From positions 1 through 64,000 of the forward strand of contig NZ_CP102278.1 of NCBI RefSeq assembly GCF_025149915.1: 64,000 bases of DNA, given 5' to 3'. A program made the translations under genes and the position numbers. The notes beneath the pieces were generated by a model. It was not told where the DNA came from. It did not search any database and saw only the letters and a program-made list of their open reading frames with translations. Shown here piece after piece: positions 11,039-19,360 of the stretch. This stretch comes from Coprococcus eutactus (GTDB lineage Bacteria; Bacillota; Clostridia; Lachnospirales; Lachnospiraceae). Each line of letters opens with the position of its first letter. Within the stretch, counting starts at the first letter, position 1.

Positions 11039-11067
11039 TTGACGAAAATATATAAAACCTGTAAACT
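11039..11067 (+). promoter_or_regulatory. Promoter for the secreted FN3-like protein
   Basis: TTGACG at 11039-11044 and TAAACT at 11062-11067 have 17-base spacing, about 105 bases before the start codon. The long 5' leader ends in an AAGGAAAAGGAGAG purine stretch. Confidence 0.5.
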
Positions 11068-11173
11068 TAAAAATGAGGGAGATAAGGTTCAAAATGAGAA
11101 GAAATACTTTTTATTAGAAACCTGTAGAAGGTATTAAAAAGGAGCTTTTAAGGAAAGGAAAAGGAGAGATTTA

Positions 11174-12430
11174 ATGAGAAGAGAAAGAACATTCAAGAAA
11201 TCACTGTTATTCCTTGCAATAATGTCTATCATGATATTTGCAATGTCAATAACAGCATCAGCAGCTGCTACCAATATCAAGCAGACTGAGGGAACAGAGA
11301 GATATGTAGAGCTTTCATGGGATAGCAGCAACGGAAGAGCAGATCGTTATAAGGTGTACTACTCAACAAGTGAGAATGGAAAGTATACAGCAGTGACAGA
11401 CTATACTTCATCATCAACATCAAAGATGATAAGAGACCTCAATGCCGGATCAACATACTATATAAAGGTTGCATCTTATTCAAGCTATAACTCATCAACA
11501 GCTTACAGTGTAAGTGCACCTGTTCAGGTAGTTACAGCACCTATAAGTGTAAATAGCGATTCAATCCTTCAGACAGCAGGAACACCTTCATCATTTACAG
11601 TAGGATGGTCAAAGGTAGTTGGAGCAACAGGATACATAGTAACAAAGGACAATGGAAGCAGCAAGGCATCAAAGAAAGTCAGTACTAACAAGGCTGCAAT
11701 CAAAGCAACAGCCGGCAACAGATATAATGTTAACGTAGTTGCATACAGAAAGGCTCCTAAGACAGGATTTGTTGCAAAGTCATATTCATCAACAGGTTAT
11801 GGAATGAAGTCTTCACCATCAACTCCTATGTACTTTGCAGATGCTACAAAGGGTGGATTATCATGGACACCTACAAGCTCATCAAAGGCTTACCCAACAC
11901 TTTATTGGACAGTAAATCCTAACGACAAGACATCTCCTGACGGATATCAGATCGAGATCTACACAGTAGATGGAAAGAAGAAGATAACAACAGCTAAGAC
12001 ATCAAGAAAGAATATCTCAATAGCATCAGCATCAAGCAACAAGTTGATAAAGAACAAGGGATTCAAGGCGAGAATCAGAGCGTACATAAAGAATGACAAG
12101 GCAACTTGTGTCAGCAAGTGGTCAGCAATGAGAACAGTTATTCCACAGGCTTCAATCAAGATAACAGCTTCAAGCCATACTTCAGCTATGGTTAAATGGC
12201 CAAAGGTTGCAAATGCAACAAAGTACATAATATATGTAAGCAGGGATTCAGGATACTCAGACAGTGGTCACTGGGCAAAGAAGGAGTTAAGTGCTTCTAC
12301 AACTTCATACAATATAAAAGGACTTACAAAGTGGAAGGATTTTGGAGTATATGTTATACCTGTAGTCAAGGTAAAAGGAAAAGCATATAAGGCATATAAG
12401 ACATGGTATACATACACATATGTGTACTAA
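11174..12430 (+). CDS. Secreted protein with fibronectin type III-like domains
   Basis: The 418-residue product begins with a signal peptide (positive MRRERTFKK, a hydrophobic core, and likely cleavage near ASA at about 33-35). The mature part has several fibronectin-III-like modules of about 90 residues. The first is clear: the VELSWDSS strand, YKVYYSTSENGKY and LNAGSTYYIKVASYSS. Later ones are looser (YIVTKDNGSS; the last with AMVKWPKVANATKYIIYVS). No sortase motif, lipobox or C-terminal membrane segment is visible, so it is probably released or loosely bound to the wall. It is rich in Ser, Thr, Lys and Ala. Function is unknown; FN3 domains usually mediate carbohydrate or protein contact outside the cell. 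It appears to be transcribed alone. Confidence 0.8.
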   Translation: MRRERTFKKSLLFLAIMSIMIFAMSITASAAATNIKQTEGTERYVELSWDSSNGRADRYKVYYSTSENGKYTAVTDYTSSSTSKMIRDLNAGSTYYIKVASYSSYNSSTAYSVSAPVQVVTAPISVNSDSILQTAGTPSSFTVGWSKVVGATGYIVTKDNGSSKASKKVSTNKAAIKATAGNRYNVNVVAYRKAPKTGFVAKSYSSTGYGMKSSPSTPMYFADATKGGLSWTPTSSSKAYPTLYWTVNPNDKTSPDGYQIEIYTVDGKKKITTAKTSRKNISIASASSNKLIKNKGFKARIRAYIKNDKATCVSKWSAMRTVIPQASIKITASSHTSAMVKWPKVANATKYIIYVSRDSGYSDSGHWAKKELSASTTSYNIKGLTKWKDFGVYVIPVVKVKGKAYKAYKTWYTYTYVY

Positions 12431-12496
12431 AATCTTAGATATATACATATAATAGATCCATAGGATCTGGTATGTGTATAAAAGATATGTTAACAA

Positions 12497-12535
12497 AAGA
12501 GATCAGGTGGAAACATGGTTGATGCCTGATCTCTT
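12497..12535 (+). terminator. Terminator-like hairpin after the FN3-like gene
   Basis: Perfect 11-bp stem: AAGAGATCAGG at 12497-12507 and its complement at 12525-12535, with a 17-base loop. The T tract is weak (AGTTT), so efficiency is uncertain. Confidence 0.6.
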
Positions 12536-12574
12536 AGTTTATAGAGTTTATTCTAAAATTAGAGAAAAAAGTTA

Positions 12575-12603
12575 TTGACAATGAACTCATATTTTGTTAT
12601 TAT
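12575..12603 (+). promoter_or_regulatory. Strong promoter of the tRNA cluster
   Basis: TTGACA at 12575-12580, a perfect -35, is spaced 17 bases from TATTAT at 12598-12603. It lies about 55 bases upstream of the first tRNA, as expected for a stable-RNA operon. Confidence 0.8.
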
Positions 12604-12659
12604 TAACAAGCGTCAAAAATTTAATACTCTTTGGTAGGAGATTTTTATTTAGGCATTTT

Positions 12660-12747
12660 GCAGAAGTACTCAAGTGGCTGAAGAGGCGCCCCTGCTAAGG
12701 GTGTAGGCCGTTTGCGCGGCGCGAGGGTTCAAATCCCTCCTTCTGCG
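12660..12747 (+). tRNA. tRNA-Ser (GCT anticodon)
   Basis: Class II tRNA of 88 bases with acceptor stem GCAGAAG/CTTCTGC. The anticodon GCT is at 12694-12696, followed by a long variable arm (GTTTGCGCGGCGC region) and a TTCAAAT T-loop. It reads AGC/AGT serine codons. The 3' CCA is not encoded, so CCA must be added by the nucleotidyltransferase at 28283. Confidence 0.95.
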
Positions 12748-12780
12748 TTTTCTTTTTAAAGGAGATGCTTGTGACGTTAT

Positions 12781-12852
12781 TCCTCGATAGCTCAATGGTA
12801 GAGCACTCGGCTGTTAACCGAGGGGTTGTAGGTTCGAGCCCTACTCGGGGAG
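12781..12852 (+). tRNA. tRNA-Asn (GTT anticodon)
   Basis: 72 bases. The acceptor stem TCCTCGA pairs with TCGGGGA with one wobble. The anticodon GTT is at 12813-12815, with a T-loop GTTCGAG and G discriminator. The 3' CCA is not encoded. Confidence 0.96.
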
Positions 12853-12867
12853 CTTATAATTTAATAT

Positions 12868-12938
12868 GGTGCGATAGCCAAGTGGTAAGGCCCCGGTCTG
12901 CAACACCGTCATCGCCGGTTCAAATCCGGCTCGCACCT
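12868..12938 (+). tRNA. tRNA-Cys (GCA anticodon)
   Basis: 71 bases with acceptor stem GGTGCGA/TCGCACC. The anticodon GCA is at 12900-12902 and the discriminator is U, the known identity base for tRNA-Cys. The T-loop is GTTCAAAT. The 3' CCA is not encoded. It is the last gene of the cluster. Confidence 0.95.
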
Positions 12939-12946
12939 CTTCTAAG

Positions 12947-12980
12947 AAACCTTGTTATCTAAGTTGATAACAAGGTTTTT
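12947..12980 (+). terminator. Rho-independent terminator of the tRNA cluster
   Basis: Stem AAACCTTGTTATC at 12947-12959 pairs with its complement at 12966-12978 around a 6-base loop and ends in a T run to 12980. Confidence 0.85.
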
Positions 12981-13047
12981 GTGTTATAAATCTGTCAATT
13001 TGCACTGATAAGTGGCCTGTAGTTATACAACATGAACATACAAAATC

Positions 13048-13076
13048 TTGAATATGTATTTTCGTTTTGGTATACT
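13048..13076 (+). promoter_or_regulatory. Promoter of the FHA/TPR gene cluster
   Basis: TTGAAT at 13048-13053, 17 bases, then TATACT at 13071-13076. The preceding TGG makes it an extended -10. It lies 43 bases before the FHA gene and may drive the genes up to the lipoprotein at 22181. Confidence 0.7.
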
Positions 13077-13118
13077 GTAGAAGTATTAGTGGATATTTTT
13101 ATGTGCGGGAGGTAGGAT

Positions 13119-14597
13119 ATGACTCAGGCGTTGAGGGAATATAAGAAAATAGAATATAAATTGGATCAGGTTACACCTATTAACAAGTATGAGCTCAATG
13201 CTTATAATGTACCATTTGCAGGTAATACAAGTATGTGCAGAGAGATATTTGTTAAGGGGGAGCGAAAGCTGGAGTTTTCAATAGATGGAGACATGAGTTT
13301 TCTTCAGATCATGCAGAAACCGGTATTTAGTGATGAACTGATAGAGTACATATTCAGTATAAGTAAGCAGCTTGTTTCAATAATACAGAATGGACTTGCA
13401 TTTGATAAGATAGTATGGGACTGCAATTATATGTTTGTAAGACTGCGCGATTTCAGTGTACAGCTTTTGTACCTTCCACTGGATACAAGATTTGAGACAA
13501 GAAACATAGGTGATTTCATAAAGGAAATGTTGTCAGGGTTTGTTTTTGCACATACACCAGCTATAGAGTGTGCTAATCAGATAGTGGATTACTTCAACGA
13601 TCACAGAGAATTTGATGCTTTTCATTTCAATGAGTTTGTGTCAGAACTCAGGTCAGCCAGCCAGCTCCTAATAATTCAGGGAGAGAAGTGCAGAAGTGAG
13701 ATACTTTCCGATGTGAATGACAGCAACAGCAAAGAGAAAGCCATACAGAAGGCGGAAGAGGCTGCAAAAAGGGCTGAGGAAGCCAGGATAAATGCCGAGA
13801 ACGAGGCAAAGAGACAGATCCAGGAGGCAAAATATCAGGCCGAGCTTGCAAGACAGGCCGAGGAGAACAGAATGAAGGCTGAAGCCGCCAGGGTAGAGGC
13901 TGAGATATGGAGACAGAAGGTTGCCGCCGAGGCAAGAGACTATGAGAGAACGGCTATTCTCGTCACACAGGACAACCCGGATGAGAATTCAGATAGTTAT
14001 GATGATATGGAGAAGGTGCGTGTTGAGCAGATGCTTAAGACAGTCATGGAAGAGAGGCAGAGAGCGGAGAAGGCTTCATCACAGTATGCTGATGAGATAA
14101 GACGTGCCAGAGAACAGGAGATGCAGGCAGAAGAGGCCAGAATGCAGGCTGAGTTTGCTGCAAGAAAGAATGAGGAAGAGGCGAAACGCCAGGCTGATCT
14201 TGCGAGACGTCAGGCTGAAGAGGCCAAAAGACTCAGTGAGCAGGTGGATGAAGAACCGCCAACTACTCTGTTTAGCAACAGAACTCTTGTGAGCGAAAAT
14301 ATACCAACTTTGATGAGAGTTAGCACAGGAGAGACAGTTCAGGTAACTAAACAGGTATTTTGTATAGGAAAAGCTGATCAGGGAGTTGACTATAAAGTCA
14401 TAGGAAATAAATCAATAAGCAGGAGACATGCTTATATAACAAGCATCAACGGAATAAATTATCTGAGGGATAACAATTCCACAAACCATACTTTTCTCAA
14501 TGGAACACAGGTATACAGTAATGTGGATGTGCCTATACCTGATAACAGTGTGATAAGACTTTCAAATGAGGAGTTTATTTTCAAGACCAACTCATAA
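13119..14597 (+). CDS. DUF6382/FHA-domain protein with central coiled coil
   Basis: The 492 residues show three parts. Residues 1-200 look like the DUF6382 module often found with FHA domains in Clostridia. Residues about 205-395 are a long Ala/Glu/Arg/Gln-rich heptad region, surely coiled coil (EEAAKRAEEARINAENEAKR), split by a less helical stretch near 285-305. Residues about 397-492 form an FHA domain with SISRRHAYI near 433 and NNSTNHTFLNG. The canonical Gly-Arg appears as Gly-Lys (CIGKAD). FHA domains bind phosphothreonine peptides, so this is probably a scaffold reading Ser/Thr-kinase signals. It has no signal peptide or membrane helix and is likely cytoplasmic. It is followed by a zinc-ribbon/TPR protein that carries a possible ligand motif. 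Confidence 0.85.
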   Translation: MTQALREYKKIEYKLDQVTPINKYELNAYNVPFAGNTSMCREIFVKGERKLEFSIDGDMSFLQIMQKPVFSDELIEYIFSISKQLVSIIQNGLAFDKIVWDCNYMFVRLRDFSVQLLYLPLDTRFETRNIGDFIKEMLSGFVFAHTPAIECANQIVDYFNDHREFDAFHFNEFVSELRSASQLLIIQGEKCRSEILSDVNDSNSKEKAIQKAEEAAKRAEEARINAENEAKRQIQEAKYQAELARQAEENRMKAEAARVEAEIWRQKVAAEARDYERTAILVTQDNPDENSDSYDDMEKVRVEQMLKTVMEERQRAEKASSQYADEIRRAREQEMQAEEARMQAEFAARKNEEEAKRQADLARRQAEEAKRLSEQVDEEPPTTLFSNRTLVSENIPTLMRVSTGETVQVTKQVFCIGKADQGVDYKVIGNKSISRRHAYITSINGINYLRDNNSTNHTFLNGTQVYSNVDVPIPDNSVIRLSNEEFIFKTNS

Positions 14598-14673
14598 TTT
14601 GTATGAGTCATATTTGGTATATAAGATATGTTAAAAACATGTGATCAGAACATGTAAAGATGGAGGAGATATT

Positions 14674-16389
14674 ATGTATTGTGATAATTGTGGATGTGAA
14701 TTGGGGGAGAATAGTAGAAAATGTCCAGTATGTGGAAAAGAGTTTCCTATGATAAATCCAGTTCAGGAAGACGAAGAAGGAACCACTGTCCTCACATCAT
14801 CCCAGATGGGACATGCTGATGTACAAGAAAATACAGGTGCACAGAACCAGAATGGCGGAAATAAACCGGAAAATCAGAATCATGCAAATGGTCAGACTCT
14901 TGGAGTTCAGAAACAAACGAATGGTCAGATTCCTGGAGTTCAGAAACAGACGAATGGTCAGATTCCGGATAACCAGGACATCATGATAAGAAAAAAAGGC
15001 GAGAAAAAAGGAATGAGTAAGGGTGCGAAGGCAGCTCTGATAATAATTCCTATATTAGTTGTCGCAGCAATTGCGGTTCTTGCAGTCATATATGTTCCAA
15101 AGTTCAGAAAATACAACGAAGCTGAAGATCTGATGACACAGGGAAAGGTCGAGGAGGCAGTTACTATTTACAAGGATCTTGGAGACTTTAAGGATTCGTA
15201 TATCAAGGGTAACGGAGCAGCTTATTACAGATATGCCGCAGAGCTTGAAAAGGATGGAAGAAATCTTGAGGCTGCCGAGTATTATAAGAAATCTGCAAAC
15301 AGCATGAAGGCTGCAGAGGATTACGGCAGATCAGACGATAAGAATTCAGATGAAATAGACAGTTCGGACGCATTTGATAAGGCGGATCAGTGTTATTACA
15401 ACGCCGGAATGGATCAGATGAATGCAGCATCGTATGATTCTGCTATAGAGGCGTTCAAGAACGCGGGAACATACAAGGACTCATCAGATAAGGTCATAGA
15501 GTGCACATACAAGAAGGCACAGGCTTTGATAGGTTCTAAGGACTATGACGGTGCCATAGAGATACTTTCAACTATAGAAGATTACAGCGATGTCAAGAAT
15601 CTTCTTGCCCAGTGTTACTATAACAAGGGATCCGAGCTCTTAAAGGCAGGAAAGTATGACGAGGCATATGATATGTATACAAAGTCAGAGTATGACGACT
15701 ATAAGAAAAAGGCAAGTGAGTGTATATATCAGAAAGCGGGCGAGTACTACAAAGAAAAGGATTACAAGAATGCACTCAAAAGCTATGAAAAGGTAGATTC
15801 AAGTTATAAGAAGTGTATTAAAGAGAAAGACAAATGTTATATAGGTCTGGCAAGTCAGGAGTATAAAAACAAGAATTATAAGAGTTCAGTCGAGTATTAT
15901 GAAAAGGTTCAGAAAACCGATGTGTCAGAAAAAATAGTCAAGGCAAAGCTTGCATATATAAGTGCAAATAAAAACGCTTCAAATGAGACGACAATGACAT
16001 ATATAGGACAACTCAGATATGCAGGCAATGAAAAGGCTCAGAAGGTATTTTTGGAGCTTGTGAAGTGGAATATAGAGTCATTTGTAAACAGTAGCGAAAA
16101 GGATATGGAGAAGAAGTCTAACACTATAACAGCAAAGGCTGGATCTGATATATATATACACACTTCATTTAGTTTTTCAGGTGATGATTCAATGAAAATA
16201 AGTGGATATGTAGTATATTCAGATGGAAATAAATCTGACAGTATAAGTTTTTCAGATAATGTTGTAGATGGATGGTCTTCATGGGTCAAGATAAATGGAG
16301 ATGGAATACCAAAGGGTGTAACATATCTTTATCTTGTAAATGATAATACAGATAAAATAATTGAGGTTTATCCTTTTACTGTAAAGTAG
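14674..16389 (+). CDS. Zinc-ribbon, single-pass membrane, TPR-like repeat protein
   Basis: A GGAGGAG ribosome site at 14662-14668 selects the ATG at 14674 (571 residues) over the upstream GTG. Cys3, Cys6, Cys17 and Cys20 form an N-terminal zinc ribbon. A Gln/Asn-rich linker follows, with EDEEGTTVLTSS and a repeated TNGQIPGVQKQ unit. One membrane helix lies at about 118-142 (AALIIIPILVVAAIAVLAVI). The outer part is a long helical-repeat array of the TPR type (AEDLMTQGKVEEAVTIYKDL, DGAIEILSTIEDYSDVKNLL and others). The final 110 residues look beta-rich. It probably acts in envelope protein interactions; the function is unknown. EGTTVLT recurs in the protein at 50576. Confidence 0.82.
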   Translation: MYCDNCGCELGENSRKCPVCGKEFPMINPVQEDEEGTTVLTSSQMGHADVQENTGAQNQNGGNKPENQNHANGQTLGVQKQTNGQIPGVQKQTNGQIPDNQDIMIRKKGEKKGMSKGAKAALIIIPILVVAAIAVLAVIYVPKFRKYNEAEDLMTQGKVEEAVTIYKDLGDFKDSYIKGNGAAYYRYAAELEKDGRNLEAAEYYKKSANSMKAAEDYGRSDDKNSDEIDSSDAFDKADQCYYNAGMDQMNAASYDSAIEAFKNAGTYKDSSDKVIECTYKKAQALIGSKDYDGAIEILSTIEDYSDVKNLLAQCYYNKGSELLKAGKYDEAYDMYTKSEYDDYKKKASECIYQKAGEYYKEKDYKNALKSYEKVDSSYKKCIKEKDKCYIGLASQEYKNKNYKSSVEYYEKVQKTDVSEKIVKAKLAYISANKNASNETTMTYIGQLRYAGNEKAQKVFLELVKWNIESFVNSSEKDMEKKSNTITAKAGSDIYIHTSFSFSGDDSMKISGYVVYSDGNKSDSISFSDNVVDGWSSWVKINGDGIPKGVTYLYLVNDNTDKIIEVYPFTVK

Positions 16390-16397
16390 GTGAAAAA

Positions 16398-16715
16398 ATG
16401 ATAAAGAGACCTGAACTTCTTGCACTGGAATTTTACAAATCAAGGCCTTTCAAGGGCAGTGATAAGGGAATACGGTACATGATACAGAAGGATACAGTTC
16501 CGGTTGAAAGAGATAGTGAGAATCAGGATGAAGATGGCGAAACAGAAACAAAAACAGTCCTGACAGCATTTATATGGCCGGAGCCGTTCTGCTTTGAGGT
16601 TACCTCAGATGAGAAAAAAGGATCAAAGCAATTTGATTTTTCTGAAGAGGGTTTGTGTGAAGCGATAGACTGGCTGAATGAGAATCATGATGCGTATGTG
16701 TACAAAAAACAGTAA
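16398..16715 (+). CDS. Hypothetical 105-residue protein
   Basis: I do not recognise a family. The protein is soluble with no signal or membrane segment: MIKRPELLALEFYKSRPFKG at the start, an acidic low-complexity loop near 38-50 (DSENQDEDGETET), then VLTAFIWPEPFCFEVTSDEK and a helical C-terminus (GLCEAIDWLNENHDAY). It starts 8 bases after the TPR gene, within AGGTGAAAAA context, and its 3' end overlaps the next gene by 38 bases. Tight packing supports a real, cotranslated gene. It may be a partner of the neighbouring membrane proteins, but that is inferred from position alone. Confidence 0.65.
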   Translation: MIKRPELLALEFYKSRPFKGSDKGIRYMIQKDTVPVERDSENQDEDGETETKTVLTAFIWPEPFCFEVTSDEKKGSKQFDFSEEGLCEAIDWLNENHDAYVYKKQ

Positions 16716-18087
16716 AAAAATTATAAAAAAATTAATAAGGGTGGTAGCGGCTGTCATCGTACTGATGGCAGCTGTTGTTGCTATTATCCTCTTTCATTTT
16801 ATTAGAAAACCACAGGTGAAGCTTGTGGAGTCCATGACGAAGACTGTAAGCTCGTCTCAGAAATCCGATCTTAACAGCAGATATGGCACCTATGATATAT
16901 GTCAGCGTATGATAAAGGGAAATACAAATTTTTCATTTGAGGATACAAGTGATGAAACCGATGGAAAAACTGTTCAGATAGAGCTTCTCAGATCTGCGGC
17001 AGATCAGAAATTTTTTGCACAGACATCCATAGATGACAAGAGCTTTAAATTGTTTGTAAACAAGAAAACCTCTCTTATATATATAGATGACATGGCGGTA
17101 AGAATAAAATACGCGGATAATCTGATAACCAATATGAGCAACTCCCCCATAACAACAGTTCTTGGCCTTGACAATGAGACAGTGTATACATTTGGAAGTG
17201 CTTATGAGAATTGCATGAGACTGGCTGCAAATAATTATAAAGAGGATAATAATATAAAGACAGATGTCATAGAAAAAACATTAAAATACTTTCTGGATAT
17301 GCAGGGAGACTATGAAGGCAGCCGTGATATCACGGTTGGGGACAAGTCCCAGAAATGTAAAGTTTATTCAGTGGTGTTTGATGTTCAAGATTTTTATAAA
17401 TATCTTGATGATTGTTTTGGAACTCATGAACTTGATCTGCAGGAGGTTTATGATTCACTCAGCAAATATATGCCTGACTTAGAAACCATTGACAACGCTG
17501 CTGTTATGGTACATGATATAAAACAATTTGTGGATGATATATTGGATGGAGACAACATAACATTTTATTTTGCAATAAATAGATCTGGCGAACTGGTCAC
17601 ATTGTATGCAGATGATATATCGGACAGAAAAGTCAGCGTGAACCTCAGTTTTAGTGGAACTGACTACATAGCTCAGTCGTATGAACTGTCGGTAAATATT
17701 CCTGGACAGGATGGGAGATCATTTGTTTTTTCAAAGAAAGATGTCACGGATGGGGATGAAATAGGAGTATCATATAGGGCGAAGATAGACTCCGCGAGTG
17801 TTTCCGGTAATATAGAAGGTGGTCTTGATGTTTTGTTTTTGGACGACAATGCAGAGATCAACTTAAAGATCGGAAATGCAGGGATAAAGAAATCCGCATT
17901 GATATCCGGCAACAAAAAAGGAAGCAGTCTGGATTTTAAATGGAATGAAAATGGAGAGGGAAGTCTTCACATAGGCTGTGATCCGGATTCCATAGACAAG
18001 CCAGAGTACAGTGACAGTATAGATTTATTTGACACAGATATAATCAGCGCGTATAAATTTATGAAGAAGATAATGAATAACGGCTGA
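16678..18087 (+). CDS. Membrane-anchored extracytoplasmic protein, unknown
   Basis: The frame is open for up to 469 residues. Possible starts are ATGs at 16678, 16687, 16690 and 16696; all overlap the previous gene, and no strong ribosome site decides. A Lys-rich N-terminus (KNSKKIIKKLIR) precedes one helix at about 21-42 (VVAAVIVLMAAVVAIILFHF). This gives an N-in, C-out protein. The rest is a beta-rich outer domain with Asp/Ser-rich segments and strings resembling a lipoprotein-carrier fold (QIELLRSAADQKFFAQTSID, YSVVFDVQDFYKYLDDCFG). No enzyme motif is seen. Its place before the SEDS protein suggests an envelope function. Confidence 0.7.
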   Translation: MRIMMRMCTKNSKKIIKKLIRVVAAVIVLMAAVVAIILFHFIRKPQVKLVESMTKTVSSSQKSDLNSRYGTYDICQRMIKGNTNFSFEDTSDETDGKTVQIELLRSAADQKFFAQTSIDDKSFKLFVNKKTSLIYIDDMAVRIKYADNLITNMSNSPITTVLGLDNETVYTFGSAYENCMRLAANNYKEDNNIKTDVIEKTLKYFLDMQGDYEGSRDITVGDKSQKCKVYSVVFDVQDFYKYLDDCFGTHELDLQEVYDSLSKYMPDLETIDNAAVMVHDIKQFVDDILDGDNITFYFAINRSGELVTLYADDISDRKVSVNLSFSGTDYIAQSYELSVNIPGQDGRSFVFSKKDVTDGDEIGVSYRAKIDSASVSGNIEGGLDVLFLDDNAEINLKIGNAGIKKSALISGNKKGSSLDFKWNENGEGSLHIGCDPDSIDKPEYSDSIDLFDTDIISAYKFMKKIMNNG

Positions 18088-18138
18088 TATAATAAATGAA
18101 AATTATACATACAGACCTGAATTATATGGAGATATGAT

Positions 18139-19329
18139 ATGAGTGATACAACTGCAGTAAACAACACAGAAAAGGGTAAATACACTTCAGGTGTAGTGTA
18201 CAAGATCATAATAGCTATGACATTTCTGATAGCATTTGGACTTATTATGGTGGCAAGTACATCAAAAGTTCAGGAAGTGTCGGAGAATTTCAGAGAGCAT
18301 GTTATATATATAGGTATAGGTATAGCTTTGGTATTTTTTTGTGTATATGTACCATATGGATGGTATAAAAAGCTTGCCTGGGTGGCATATGGAATATCCG
18401 TAATCCTTACAGCGTGTCTTATGAACAAATCGTGGGGAATTGAGGTAAACGGTGCTACAAGATGGCTTAAATTTCCAGGATTGCCACAGTTTCAGGTGGC
18501 TGATGTTGTAAAGACATGTATGATCATATTTATAGCGGCATATATAAGCAGTAAATGGCGTGAGATGGACAAATTCAAAACCATAATTATATTGTGGCTG
18601 GTAGTTGGCGCCGAGGCAGTGTTCCTTTATAAGGTATCGAATAACCTGAGTTCAGCCCTGGTTGTTTTGGGTATATGTTATCTCTGTACTTTTATAACAA
18701 GTAAGAACTGGAAGCTTCATCTTGTAGTTCTGATTTTATTCCTGCTCGTTGCTGCAGGACTTATAGGTTATGTTGTAACACATCTGCCAACACAGGATGA
18801 ATTAAAAAATGATGATAACAACTTCCGTTTTGGAAGAATTATTGGATGGCTTTACACAGACAGGTATGAGCTGGACGAGGGTTATCAGGTTAAACAGTCG
18901 CTCTATGCAATAGGAAGTGGATCACTTCTCGGCAAAGGCCTTGGAAGTGGTACCCAGAAGCTGGAGAAAATACCAGAGGCTCAGAACGATATGATATTTG
19001 CCATCGTATGTGAGGAACTTGGATTGGTTGGAGCAATACTTCTCTTCCTTATGTATGGATATCTCATATATCAGTTATACGTGATAGTAAAAGAGTCAAC
19101 AAATGTATTTGGAAGTGTTCTTGTAATAGGAACGATGGTACATTTTATATGTCAGATAATCATTAATGTATGCGTAGCCACAAATCTTTTTCCAAACACT
19201 GGTGTTTCACTGCCATTTATAAGTTCGGGAGGTTCGGCACTGATAACTACTATGATAGAATGTGGAATCTGCATAGGTGTGCGAAGTCAGCAGACAAAGA
19301 GAATGTATCAGAAACATCTGGCAGAATAA
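18139..19329 (+). CDS. SEDS-family peptidoglycan polymerase (FtsW/RodA/SpoVE)
   Basis: The 396-residue polytopic protein belongs to the SEDS glycosyltransferases, which polymerise lipid II into glycan strands with a partner class B PBP. Typical pieces are NGATRWLKFPG with the following PQFQVADVVK, the large loop with FRFGRIIGWLYTDRY, GSGSLLGKGLGSGTQK and PEAQNDMIFAIVCEELGL, and the C-terminal FPNTGVSLPFISSGGSALI. About ten membrane helices are expected. By eye I cannot decide between FtsW, RodA and SpoVE. No penicillin-binding protein gene is adjacent; an L,D-transpeptidase follows instead. GGAGATATGAT precedes the ATG. Confidence 0.92.
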   Translation: MSDTTAVNNTEKGKYTSGVVYKIIIAMTFLIAFGLIMVASTSKVQEVSENFREHVIYIGIGIALVFFCVYVPYGWYKKLAWVAYGISVILTACLMNKSWGIEVNGATRWLKFPGLPQFQVADVVKTCMIIFIAAYISSKWREMDKFKTIIILWLVVGAEAVFLYKVSNNLSSALVVLGICYLCTFITSKNWKLHLVVLILFLLVAAGLIGYVVTHLPTQDELKNDDNNFRFGRIIGWLYTDRYELDEGYQVKQSLYAIGSGSLLGKGLGSGTQKLEKIPEAQNDMIFAIVCEELGLVGAILLFLMYGYLIYQLYVIVKESTNVFGSVLVIGTMVHFICQIIINVCVATNLFPNTGVSLPFISSGGSALITTMIECGICIGVRSQQTKRMYQKHLAE

Positions 19330-19360
19330 GAGGATAACAATTGCTACGAGGAGGAAATGT

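Noticed and set aside
12765..12962. 65-codon frame across the tRNA-Asn and tRNA-Cys genes
   Set aside because: It overlaps structural RNA genes and has no independent support.
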